From: Lachnospiraceae bacterium
GTDB taxonomy: Bacteria > Bacillota > Clostridia > Lachnospirales > Lachnospiraceae
DNA length: 42,270 nucleotides
NCBI GenBank assembly: GCA_030531435.1
Contig: JAUNNN010000016.1
Location: 1-42,270, forward strand
Direction of reading: 5' to 3'
In this document: positions 15,946 to 24,227 of the stretch, in pieces
Numbering within the stretch: the first letter of the stretch is position 1
Layout: each line of letters starts with the position of its first letter
Made by a program: the position numbers and the translations under genes
The notes under the pieces: model-generated
What the model was told of the DNA's origin: nothing
The model's database searches: none
Seen by the model: the letters and a program-made list of their open reading frames with translations, nothing else

Positions 15946-18408
15946 TTATACTGTCCCTAAAGGTAATTTATCAACTCCGTGTTTTATCCAAAAATCTTCT
16001 ATTTCTTTTCCAATATTTTTCAAAGAAACCTCTTTATACCCGCTCCACTCTCTTGGGAAAAGTCTCCTGTTATATCCCTGCAGAAATCGTTCATCAAGCA
16101 GAACTATTACACCTTTATCCTCTTCTGTCCTTATAACTCTTCCAGCTGCCTGAAGCACTTTATTCATACCAGGAAATCTATAGGCATAATCAAAACCATT
16201 TGCATCGTCCTCGTCATATTTATTTTTAAGTATATCTCTTTCAGGATTAACCATTGGAAGCCCCGTTCCCACAATAATTGTGCCAATAAGGCTGTCTCCC
16301 CTTAAATCAATCCCTTCGCTGAATATTCCACCCATTACGCAGAAACCAACAACATTTTTATTTGACTCAAAATTTGATAAAAACTCTTCTCGGTCAGCTT
16401 CACTCATGTGAGAATTCTGTACAAGACACTTAATACTGTCATCCATAAAAAAGTCTTCATAAACACTATATACATTTCCAAGAAATGAATATGACGGGAA
16501 AAATACCAAGTAATTACCCTGCATTTTTTTAACTACTGTGTTAATGTATGATGCAATATTGTAATACTCCGTTTCATTACGTCTTGTGTACTTACTCGAT
16601 ACATCTGATGCTACAAAGATACCTCTGTTTGCTGGATCAAACACTGAATGGGCATATACTGCAGTGTCTTCAGAATCTGCAAGCATATCCTTAAAATACT
16701 GTATAGGCAGTAATGTAGCAGAGAAAAATGTAGTACTAATTCCTTTATCAAGACAAGTTCTTATACTTCTTGATGGATTAGTGCATAAAAGCTTAAGCAT
16801 AAAATCGCCATCATCATCTATTCTGTCATAAATAAGATAGTCCTCATCTGTCATATTTTCATACATGTTTAAGAAGTGTCTTACTTCAAAATACAAATCA
16901 AGAACATCTTCTCTGTCAGGACATTTCTCATCTTCATCAAGGAATCTCTCAAGCTGACCATTACACTTAATAAGAGCAATTACAAAGCTTGAAATCTCAT
17001 CAAGAACATTACACGATTCACATTCCTTTTTCAGAATAAGTAACTGTTTATTACATGCATCAAGCGCCTTTTCAAGTCTCTTATCATAAGGTTTAACTTT
17101 TCTTTTAGTTTCAAGAAATGTCTCTTTCTTTAGTACAGCGCTATACATTTCCATTGCCCTGTCAACAAGGTTATGTGCCTCATCAACAAGAAATGTATAA
17201 TCAGATGAATTACCCTCTGCAAAAAAACGTCTCAAATAAACATTCGGATCAAAGACATAATTATAATCGCATATTATACTGTCCGAAAAAAGGGACATAT
17301 CTAATCCCATTTCAAAAGGACATACCTCGTACTTTTTTGCATACTCTTCTATTGTCTCTCTTGAAAAAGAATCCTCATTAATCAGCAAATCATAAATTGC
17401 ATCATTCACTCTGTCAAAATGACCTTTTGCGTATGGACATGCATCAGGATTACAGTCAGATTTATCAAGAAAACATACCTTATCTCTTGCTGTAATAATT
17501 ACTGTTTTCATCCTAAGATTCATATCTCTTAAATGATTAAAGCATTCAAGTGCTGCCGTTCTTGTAATTGTTTTTGCAGTAAGATAAAAAATCTTTGAAG
17601 TCCTGCCTTCTCCCATTGCTCTAACAGCAGGATATATTGTCGAAACAGTCTTTCCTGTTCCTGTTGGTGCCTCAATAAATAATCTCTTATTATTTATTAT
17701 GTTTTTATAAACAGAAGCAACAAGCTCCTTCTGGCCTTCTCTATACTCAAAAGGGAATGAAAGAGTGTTTATAGACTGATTTCTAATATCTCTCCACTCT
17801 ATTTCAAACTCTGCCCATTTTCTGTATTCATTTGTAATGTGTAAAAACCAATCTGATATTTCTTTAAATGTGTAGTTTTCGTGGAAATGCTTCACATCAA
17901 GCGTTTCAACATTACAGTATGTCATTCTCACTGAAATAGCATCCGTAACAACTTCAGGTCCATATGGACGTATGGCATCCACCTGATCTTCTATAAAGTT
18001 TTCAGGATTAAGAAGTGTGGCTAGAACGATATATGCATAACATTTTGCCTGAGCAAGATGCACTGGATCTGGCTCCTTTAGATGGTCAAGATCTTTATGA
18101 GTGCTCTTTATTTCATCAATAATAACGGGATTTCCTTCAATGATTCCATCTGCTCTTCCCTCTATCATAAGGTCAAACTTTTCAAACGTAACCTTCGTTT
18201 TAAGAAAAACTTCAGGGTGGTAAGAAGTCCCCATTCTTTTCTGGATCATTCTGTGGATTCTTGCACCCTCCTGCATAGTCTCCACATCAGAAGCTTTGCT
18301 CTTTCTTCTATTGTCGATATCGCCACTACGAAGTATAAATTCAACAAGATTCCTAACAGAAACCCTGACTACTGGGCGAAATTCCATATTATTAATCATT
18401 TCACTCAT
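15946..18408 (-). CDS. XPD/DinG-type DNA helicase fused to an N-terminal RecB/Cas4-like nuclease domain
   Basis: An 820-residue SF2 5'-3' helicase of the XPD/DinG kind. Residues 1-200 look like a PD-(D/E)XK nuclease: H52, D87 in GRADGI, D98-E99-K101 in IIDEIKS, and Q120 with the following tyrosine (QAKCYAY), the pattern of RecB/Cas4 nucleases. Helicase motifs are Walker A EAPTGTGKT (246-254), DEAH (409-412), FFSATLLP and AAGRVIRTEED. Four cysteines (312, 319, 324, 363) match the XPD iron-sulfur cluster. The start giving MSEMINN was preferred over an ATG 45 bases earlier that falls inside the LexA-box region. A LexA-type box lies just before it, and nfo and the amylase gene follow. Role inferred: processing of branched or damaged DNA. 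Confidence 0.9.
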   Translation of the reverse strand: MSEMINNMEFRPVVRVSVRNLVEFILRSGDIDNRRKSKASDVETMQEGARIHRMIQKRMGTSYHPEVFLKTKVTFEKFDLMIEGRADGIIEGNPVIIDEIKSTHKDLDHLKEPDPVHLAQAKCYAYIVLATLLNPENFIEDQVDAIRPYGPEVVTDAISVRMTYCNVETLDVKHFHENYTFKEISDWFLHITNEYRKWAEFEIEWRDIRNQSINTLSFPFEYREGQKELVASVYKNIINNKRLFIEAPTGTGKTVSTIYPAVRAMGEGRTSKIFYLTAKTITRTAALECFNHLRDMNLRMKTVIITARDKVCFLDKSDCNPDACPYAKGHFDRVNDAIYDLLINEDSFSRETIEEYAKKYEVCPFEMGLDMSLFSDSIICDYNYVFDPNVYLRRFFAEGNSSDYTFLVDEAHNLVDRAMEMYSAVLKKETFLETKRKVKPYDKRLEKALDACNKQLLILKKECESCNVLDEISSFVIALIKCNGQLERFLDEDEKCPDREDVLDLYFEVRHFLNMYENMTDEDYLIYDRIDDDGDFMLKLLCTNPSRSIRTCLDKGISTTFFSATLLPIQYFKDMLADSEDTAVYAHSVFDPANRGIFVASDVSSKYTRRNETEYYNIASYINTVVKKMQGNYLVFFPSYSFLGNVYSVYEDFFMDDSIKCLVQNSHMSEADREEFLSNFESNKNVVGFCVMGGIFSEGIDLRGDSLIGTIIVGTGLPMVNPERDILKNKYDEDDANGFDYAYRFPGMNKVLQAAGRVIRTEEDKGVIVLLDERFLQGYNRRLFPREWSGYKEVSLKNIGKEIEDFWIKHGVDKLPLGTV

Positions 18409-18416
18409 AATTATCC

Positions 18417-18430
18417 CGTACAAATGTTCG
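18417..18430. promoter_or_regulatory. LexA (SOS) box 1, helicase side
   Basis: Minus strand CGAACATTTGTACG against the Gram-positive LexA consensus CGAAC-N4-GTTCG: one mismatch. It covers the likely transcription start of the helicase gene, 9 bases before its ATG. Confidence 0.75.
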
Positions 18431-18438
18431 ATTTTATA

Positions 18439-18467
18439 TTGAATAACGAACATTTGTTTGCTATACT
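18439..18467 (+). promoter_or_regulatory. SOS-type promoter of the radical SAM gene
   Basis: TTGAAT (18439-18444), 17-base spacer, TATACT (18462-18467). LexA box 2 fills the spacer, so LexA binding would exclude polymerase. The start of transcription would be near 18474, giving a leader of about 50 bases. Confidence 0.75.
18447..18460. promoter_or_regulatory. LexA (SOS) box 2, radical SAM side
   Basis: CGAACATTTGTTTG, one mismatch from CGAAC-N4-GTTCG. Its centre is exactly 30 bp from that of box 1 and the two boxes face in opposite directions (their CGAACATTTGT halves are inverted). This places two LexA dimers about three helical turns apart over a divergent promoter. Confidence 0.78.
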
Positions 18468-18522
18468 ATAACACATATCAAACAAAATTTGAATACATTT
18501 TATACAATATGGAGTTTTATTT

Positions 18523-19893
18523 ATGGAATTAAGACTTACCGAAGAAATGTCCATTATGGATAAATTACATATACTTACTGACGCAGCTAAATACGACGTT
18601 GCATGTACATCAAGCGGTTCATCAAGACAGGGCGATGGCACAGGTATAGGAAACGCTGTCTCATGTGGACTTTGTCACAGCTTTGCCGCTGATGGAAGAT
18701 GTATTTCTTTGTTAAAAATACTATTTACTAATGAGTGCATTTATGACTGTAAATACTGCATTAACAGGAAATCAAATGATGTAAAAAGGGCCAGCTTTAC
18801 CCCTTCTGAAATATGCGATCTGACCATTGAATTCTACAGAAGAAATCTTATTGAAGGATTATTTCTTAGTTCAGGAATACTAAAAAGTCCTGACTATACA
18901 ATGGAGCTTATTTATCAAGCAATCTATAAGCTCAGGTATGAATATGGTTTTCAGGGATATATTCATGTGAAAGCAATTCCAGGAGCATCATCTGATTTAA
19001 TTCATAAGCTTGGATTAATCGTAGACAGAATGAGTATAAATCTTGAGCTTCCAACAGCTGACGGCTTAAAAGAGCTTTGTCCCAATAAGACAAGAACTAC
19101 AATACTAAAGCCAATGCGAATGATTCAAAACGGAATTACACAGAGTAAAAACGAGCTTACTCTATATAGACATGCCCCAAAGTTTGTCCCAGCAGGTCAG
19201 AGTACACAAATGGTTATAGGTGCTACAGGAGAATCTGACTATGAAATTATTAACGTAGCATCTTCTCTTTACAATAACTTTAATCTAAAAAGAGTTTTCT
19301 ATTCTGCCTTTGTTAATGTTAATAATGACGCCTCTCTTCCAGGAGCTATTCCTGATGGATATGATTTACCTGCTATCGCTGAAAATGTTAAGCCACCACT
19401 ACTTAGAGAGCACAGATTATATCAGGCCGATTTTTTGATGCGATTCTACCAGTTTGAAGCATCAGAGCTTCTTAGTGAAGATAAGCCAAACTTTAATACA
19501 CTATTTGATCCAAAAGCAGACTGGGCTTTAAAGCATCTTGAATTCTTCCCTATGGAAATCAATAAGGTGAGCTACCATGAGCTCCTTAGAATTCCTGGGG
19601 TTGGAGTTAATTCTGCAAAGCGAATAATTAAGGCAAGACGACTAGCTCCATTGACCTTTTCCGACCTAAAAAAGATTGGTGTTGTATTAAAACGAGCCCT
19701 TTATTTTATCACCTGCAATGGTAAAATGATGTTCCCAACAAAAATTGATGAGGATTACATTGCTAGGAATCTATTGAATGTTTCGGAACGACTTCCAGAA
19801 GGAATTACTGCTTCAGGCAATACCTACAAGCAAATGTCACTTTTTGACTATGATGAGTTTAATAGAATGAATAGCCAGATTATTACCGCATAG
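18523..19893 (+). CDS. Putative DNA modification/repair radical SAM protein (TIGR03916-like)
   Basis: A 456-residue radical SAM enzyme of a family often found next to, or functionally linked with, a uracil-DNA-glycosylase-like protein; its reaction is unknown. The cluster motif is CIYDCKYC (C72, C76, C79). Additional cysteines precede it at 48, 51 and 60 (CGLC and GRC), possibly a second metal or cluster site. A helix-hairpin-helix motif LLRIPGVGVNSAKRII (354-369) near the C-terminus suggests DNA binding. AAKYDVACTSSGSSR is the family's N-terminal signature. GGAG lies 8 bases before the ATG. It is transcribed from the LexA-boxed promoter, with its partner gene 54 bases downstream. A repair role is inference from regulation, HhH motif and family linkage. 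Confidence 0.88.
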   Translation: MELRLTEEMSIMDKLHILTDAAKYDVACTSSGSSRQGDGTGIGNAVSCGLCHSFAADGRCISLLKILFTNECIYDCKYCINRKSNDVKRASFTPSEICDLTIEFYRRNLIEGLFLSSGILKSPDYTMELIYQAIYKLRYEYGFQGYIHVKAIPGASSDLIHKLGLIVDRMSINLELPTADGLKELCPNKTRTTILKPMRMIQNGITQSKNELTLYRHAPKFVPAGQSTQMVIGATGESDYEIINVASSLYNNFNLKRVFYSAFVNVNNDASLPGAIPDGYDLPAIAENVKPPLLREHRLYQADFLMRFYQFEASELLSEDKPNFNTLFDPKADWALKHLEFFPMEINKVSYHELLRIPGVGVNSAKRIIKARRLAPLTFSDLKKIGVVLKRALYFITCNGKMMFPTKIDEDYIARNLLNVSERLPEGITASGNTYKQMSLFDYDEFNRMNSQIITA

Positions 19894-19947
19894 TAACTCT
19901 TTATCGTAAACATAGAGAGCCTATGCCACTACAGTGGAGATTATTAT

Positions 19948-20730
19948 ATGGATAAAAAAGTATTTATATGTGAAGACTCGATTGAAGGAATTTTCACTTC
20001 TGTATATGATGCATACTCAGCTGTATTAAGACACGAAATGGAACATACAGATGTTGAAATCATTACCGGAGATATTGAAAACTACAGCATGTTCTGTGAT
20101 TATATTGAGGTTCCTTCTTCAAAAGAAAAATCATTAAAAGTATCTAAATCGATATGTGAAAAAATGGGATATAGAACATATGAGTCTATATTCTACGCAG
20201 CTACCTGTGATGATAAGGACAAGGCAACTGATATTTATATGACAATTGTTAAAGCTTTTCGTTTAAATGATAGCTATAAAATAATGGATTTATGGACTGA
20301 CAAAAATGTCCTTCATATTTTAGAGCTTTATAGAAAAGCTAAAAATGAATTTGGTAGATGGAGAGAATTTTTACAGTTTAGAGAATTGGAAAACGGAATA
20401 CTATACTCTCGTATTGGGCCAGAGTGTGATATTCTGCCACTCCTTGCTCCACACTTTGAAAACAGACTCCCAAATGAAGATTTCATGATTCATGACGATA
20501 TAAGGGATTATTTTCTTGTGCATGAAAAAGGTCGAAAAAGCGTCATTGTATCTGGAGAGGCCTTAGGAGATAACCGTGAAATGCTTAATAAGTTCTCTGA
20601 TAATGACATTCAGATATGTGCTTTATTTAAAGAATTCACTAAAACCATTGCTATTAAAGAGAGAACAAACCTAAAGCTTCAGCAGCAGCTTATGCCTCTT
20701 AGAATCCAGAATTACAAGATAGAATTTTAA
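19948..20730 (+). CDS. DUF4130/TIGR03915 family putative DNA metabolism protein
   Basis: A 260-residue protein that looks like the obligate partner of the preceding radical SAM family. In other bacteria the two genes occur together, and some versions of this partner are fused to a uracil-DNA-glycosylase-like domain; no such fusion is here. Visible family features are FICEDSIEGIFTSVYDAY at the N-terminus, KNEFGRWREFLQFRELENGI and SRIGPECDILPLLAPHFENR in the middle, and FKEFTKTIAIKERTNLKLQ near the C-terminus. No catalytic motif can be named. GGAG lies about 8 bases before the ATG. It is the last gene of the rightward transcript and is followed by a hairpin shared with the convergent cobalamin operon. 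Confidence 0.85.
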   Translation: MDKKVFICEDSIEGIFTSVYDAYSAVLRHEMEHTDVEIITGDIENYSMFCDYIEVPSSKEKSLKVSKSICEKMGYRTYESIFYAATCDDKDKATDIYMTIVKAFRLNDSYKIMDLWTDKNVLHILELYRKAKNEFGRWREFLQFRELENGILYSRIGPECDILPLLAPHFENRLPNEDFMIHDDIRDYFLVHEKGRKSVIVSGEALGDNREMLNKFSDNDIQICALFKEFTKTIAIKERTNLKLQQQLMPLRIQNYKIEF

Positions 20731-20756
20731 ATGGGTTTATTATGGTTTTAATATAT

Positions 20757-20786
20757 TATGGGCGTCTATAAAAATAGACGCCCATA
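20757..20786. terminator. Shared hairpin between convergent transcripts
   Basis: Perfect 13-bp stem built on ATGGGCGTCTAT / ATAGACGCCCAT with an AAAA loop, centred between the stops of the DUF4130-type gene (plus) and cbiL (minus). Flanks are only moderately T-rich on either strand (ATCTTTATA rightward, AATATATTAAAA leftward). It probably works in both directions. Confidence 0.75.
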
Positions 20787-20789
20787 TCT

Positions 20790-21494
20790 TTATACATCCT
20801 TTACAATTATAACCGTCATATATCCTTGTAGTTTACATAACTCATCGTATCCATGAGCTACTATTTCCTTATCTGTCCCTAGATTTGAAACACCATAAGC
20901 AGCTGCATGCGGATTAGTTTTGCAATAATCCACTATTTTTTCGGTAAAATCAGAAAGGCTTCCCTTTGGTTTCATAAATACTTTTGTACCATTCAAAGAC
21001 AGCTTTTCATTTAAGTTTTCTGCATCAGGGAACACGTGAACTTCCTCATCACCCTGTGCAATTGACATTGAAAAAGTCCTTACCGTTTCCTGTATGGAAG
21101 ATACACCACTTATAAGCTCACAAGTATATCCATCCCTAACAAGTCTTTCATGAACATACATAAATGTAGAATATAAAGCCACCGCACCAAGAGCCGGAAA
21201 GGCAACTGAATATCCATCATCAAGATATTCTTCCACACATTTTGAAAGCCTGTCGTATCTTTCTCCTGCCATAGATGGATTTGTCATTTTTGACCCCATA
21301 TCACACACTATGTTTTTCTCATCAATTTCAGGAAATGCGCCTTTAATTATCTGATATACTCTGCAGTCTTCCTTTGGTGCATTTGGAAGAAATATATAGT
21401 CAGCATTTTTTATTGTATTAAATGCTTTTATTGTAATAAGCTCTGGGGCTCCTGGACCAACAGATACTCCGTAGCAAATACCTTTTTTACTCAT
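20790..21494 (-). CDS. cbiL: Precorrin-2/cobalt-factor II C20-methyltransferase
   Basis: SAM-dependent methyltransferase adding the C20 methyl group at the start of corrin ring building. The tetrapyrrole methylase fold is seen: GVSVGPGAPELITIKA at the N-terminus, ALGAVALYSTFMYVHERL in the second block (where relatives carry a GDP-x-x-YST pattern) and ELISGVSSIQ. Length 234 is typical. It overlaps cbiA by 8 bases and is the last gene of the cobalamin operon. The anaerobic, cobalt-early route implied by cbiD, cbiG and cbiK suggests cobalt-factor II as substrate; CobI-type use of precorrin-2 is the alternative. Confidence 0.93.
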   Translation of the reverse strand: MSKKGICYGVSVGPGAPELITIKAFNTIKNADYIFLPNAPKEDCRVYQIIKGAFPEIDEKNIVCDMGSKMTNPSMAGERYDRLSKCVEEYLDDGYSVAFPALGAVALYSTFMYVHERLVRDGYTCELISGVSSIQETVRTFSMSIAQGDEEVHVFPDAENLNEKLSLNGTKVFMKPKGSLSDFTEKIVDYCKTNPHAAAYGVSNLGTDKEIVAHGYDELCKLQGYMTVIIVKDV

Positions 21495-22827
21495 TTTTAA
21501 TAAACTCTTTTACAAATTCTTTATAGCTTAAATAGTACAAATGCGGGAAACCAGCAATTAAATTTTCTCTAGTAATAAAACCTTTATAATTTTCATCATT
21601 CGATGCACTGGATATTGTTATATTTTCATCAAATGGTTCATTAGTGTCTACTTCAAAATGATGAAATTCATGACCCTTTATTATATTCCCCTTTACATTT
21701 ATATCTACATATCCAAACCTTACAAGTCCATTTGTTCTGTAGGCTCTACCTTTTATGACGGATGCTAATTTATATACATTTCCTTCATGCTCTATTTCAT
21801 CTAAAAGATACATATATCCACCACACTCAGCAAGTGTTTTAACACCCCCACTAATAGCATCACGAATGCTTTTAAGCATTGATTCATTTGATGATAACTT
21901 AGGAAGATAATTTTCTGGATATCCACCATATAAAATCAACGCATCACACTGTGGAACTTCCTTATCATGAATAGGAGAAAAATTAATAATTTCTGCTCCA
22001 AGTTCCTTTAAGACATCAATATTTTCTTCATAGATAAACGAAAAAGCTTCATCCTTTGCAACTGCGATTCTAATACTATTGGCTGACTCTTTTGCGGCAT
22101 TTTCATCACCACAAGTCAATGTAGAATCCGAAGAATCATTTAAGTTATCTAATGTGAATAAATCTGAAGATAGTATGCTATTGTATACTCCTTTAACAGA
22201 GTCTCTATATATTTTAAGCTTATCCTGAAGTGAGTTTTCCTCAGGACTCATAAGGCCAAGGTGTCTACTCTTTAAACTGACATCCTTCATTTTATTTACA
22301 AATCCAAGTATTTTGCATCTATCTTGAAGCTTTTCTGATAGTACTGGAGAAATCTTATTATAAAATTTCTCAGATATTCGATTTAAAATAATACCCTTTA
22401 TAAGTTCATTTTCATCAAGAGATAAAAAGCCAAGAATTTCAGCTAATATGCTATAGCCCATGCCATATGCATCTATTACAAGAATGATTGGTATATTCAG
22501 AGTTGATGCAATTTCATAAGCAGAATTATCTCCACTAGCACCTTTACCATCGTATAGTCCCATTGCTGACTCTATAATATTTACAGCGCCTCTCTTCTTT
22601 CTATACAGAGCATTAAGACTACTGTCATCAAGAAAGAAACTGTCAAGATTCGTAGATGGTATTTTCAGCACATCCCTATGAAACATAGGATCTATGTAAT
22701 CAGGCCCACATTTAAAAGCACGGACGTCGTATCCATTCTCCTTAAATAAGGACAATAGGCTGACCGTTATTGTAGTTTTTCCTCGTCCACTTCCTGTGGA
22801 TGCAATCATAAAATCAAATGTATCCAT
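21487..22827 (-). CDS. cbiA: Cobyrinic acid a,c-diamide synthase
   Basis: ATP- and glutamine-dependent enzyme that amidates the a and c carboxylates of cobyrinic acid. The N-terminal dethiobiotin-synthetase-like ATPase domain has STGSGRGKTTITVSLL and KCGPDYIDPMFH. The C-terminal class I glutamine amidotransferase domain (from about residue 255) has the nucleophilic cysteine in LAECGGYMYL and the histidine block GHEFHHFEV. 446 residues, normal length. The ATG overlaps the cbiJ-cbiE stop by one base (TAATG). This enzyme is cytoplasmic and acts after ring contraction is complete. Confidence 0.95.
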   Translation of the reverse strand: MDTFDFMIASTGSGRGKTTITVSLLSLFKENGYDVRAFKCGPDYIDPMFHRDVLKIPSTNLDSFFLDDSSLNALYRKKRGAVNIIESAMGLYDGKGASGDNSAYEIASTLNIPIILVIDAYGMGYSILAEILGFLSLDENELIKGIILNRISEKFYNKISPVLSEKLQDRCKILGFVNKMKDVSLKSRHLGLMSPEENSLQDKLKIYRDSVKGVYNSILSSDLFTLDNLNDSSDSTLTCGDENAAKESANSIRIAVAKDEAFSFIYEENIDVLKELGAEIINFSPIHDKEVPQCDALILYGGYPENYLPKLSSNESMLKSIRDAISGGVKTLAECGGYMYLLDEIEHEGNVYKLASVIKGRAYRTNGLVRFGYVDINVKGNIIKGHEFHHFEVDTNEPFDENITISSASNDENYKGFITRENLIAGFPHLYYLSYKEFVKEFIKNE

Positions 22828-24227
22828 TATTTATCCTTAAAAATTGCAAATACATAAAGACCATCTAATAAATCATCTGGATAATTCTTGTTTTCACAAA
22901 TGATTATTTCTTCATCCTTGCTACCAAGATCCTTGCCAATGTATAAACTTACGTCATATGACAGGGTTTTGACATCACTAATTACGCTCTTAACATCTTC
23001 CTTACCACTACAAATTCCGAAAAGAGCTCCCTTATTTTCAAACTCGCTAATATAATCACAGGTCTTTCCATGAAGTGACACAATTGCTGCCTCACTATAT
23101 GGCCTAACAATTTTTGATGCAAAATACGATATTGAAGAAACACCTGGATGAATTTCAATAATAGGTGGCTCCTCTAAAGAAATAAGCGCCTCACTAACAC
23201 CTTTTGCCCCACTAAAGAAGCCTGTATCCCCCGAAAACAAAACTGCAATTTGGTCATGTTTTGTATCTTCAATGATCTTTGCAACTTTCATAGACTTATA
23301 TTCATAAACCCACTCTGCATTTGGATTAATACTTCTTCCGAAATCACAAAGACGTTTAGCTCCAATAATCAAATCTGAATTTTTTACTGAAAGATATGCA
23401 TTTTTTGTAAGTAGTGCCTCATTACAAACTCCAACACCAACAATATTTATTGACTTATGTGGTCTATTTTCGATGATTTTTACTGCTTCATCTACAGAAA
23501 TACCATTCTTTTCGCTATTCATATCTACTACTATAGTATGAATGCCTATATTTTCTGCTGCCTCAAGCTTCTCAAGGAACCCCCCTCTATTACCACTGTT
23601 TTTTGTAACAAGCACACTTATGTCATACTGCTTAATAAGGGCTTCATTCATTTCTTTTAAGAATGGTCCCTCCATTGCAACAATCTGCCTTGGTTTTATA
23701 TCATACTCAAGAGCCGCTGTAATACTCTCCATTCCAGGCAAAATTCTAGCAATAATGCGTTCCTTAAGGTTATCTCTTGAAGCAAAAACTCCTAGTTCTT
23801 TGACTCCTGTAGTCAAAAGTATGTTTCCATCAATATTGTCTAGATAATCCGCTGCTTCCTCATAAGAATTAACTACAGTTACATTTTTATAGTTCTCCTG
23901 ATTAAAGGAAACAACATCTCGACATACACGGATATATTTTTTTATTGCGTTCAAATTTTCACATGCTGCTTTTATATTTTCAGAAATTATCTTTGCATGT
24001 GGATGAGTAGCATCAACTACATAGAGAGGATTTCTTTCTAGTATCATCGCTTCAATTTCTGACTCATCCAGTCGACCAACATGGATATCAATGTATGGAT
24101 TTTCCTCCATAACCTGCTCGCCATATTCTGTAGCCACAAAAACATCGCATAAAACCGCATACTTTGAGAGCTTTTCTGCTAATTCTCTTCCTTCACTTGT
24201 CCCTGAGAAAATAAAAACGGAACTCAA
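22827..24227 (-). CDS. cbiJ-cbiE: Fusion of precorrin-6A reductase (CbiJ) and precorrin-6Y C5-methyltransferase (CbiE)
   Basis: Two enzymes in one 466-residue chain. Residues 1-250 match CbiJ, the NAD(P)H-dependent reductase: IFSGTSEGRELAEKL at the start, YVVDATHPHAKIISENI, LLTTGVKEL, and VTKNSGNRGGFLEKLEAA. From about 257 the CbiE methyltransferase begins with INIVGVGVCNEALLT and continues through VLFSGDTGFFSGAKGV and IHPGVSSISYFASK. The third usual partner, CbiT (C15 methylation and decarboxylation), is not attached and not found elsewhere in the window. The start codon is TTG, overlapping the cbiH stop by 4 bases, with AGAGGA about 9 bases before it. Confidence 0.92.
   Translation of the reverse strand: MSSVFIFSGTSEGRELAEKLSKYAVLCDVFVATEYGEQVMEENPYIDIHVGRLDESEIEAMILERNPLYVVDATHPHAKIISENIKAACENLNAIKKYIRVCRDVVSFNQENYKNVTVVNSYEEAADYLDNIDGNILLTTGVKELGVFASRDNLKERIIARILPGMESITAALEYDIKPRQIVAMEGPFLKEMNEALIKQYDISVLVTKNSGNRGGFLEKLEAAENIGIHTIVVDMNSEKNGISVDEAVKIIENRPHKSINIVGVGVCNEALLTKNAYLSVKNSDLIIGAKRLCDFGRSINPNAEWVYEYKSMKVAKIIEDTKHDQIAVLFSGDTGFFSGAKGVSEALISLEEPPIIEIHPGVSSISYFASKIVRPYSEAAIVSLHGKTCDYISEFENKGALFGICSGKEDVKSVISDVKTLSYDVSLYIGKDLGSKDEEIIICENKNYPDDLLDGLYVFAIFKDK

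Noticed and set aside
19900-19942. Short inverted repeat CATAG-AGAGC-CTATG between the radical SAM gene and its partner
   Set aside because: Stem of only 5 bp without a T-run; a terminator here would split a conserved gene pair.
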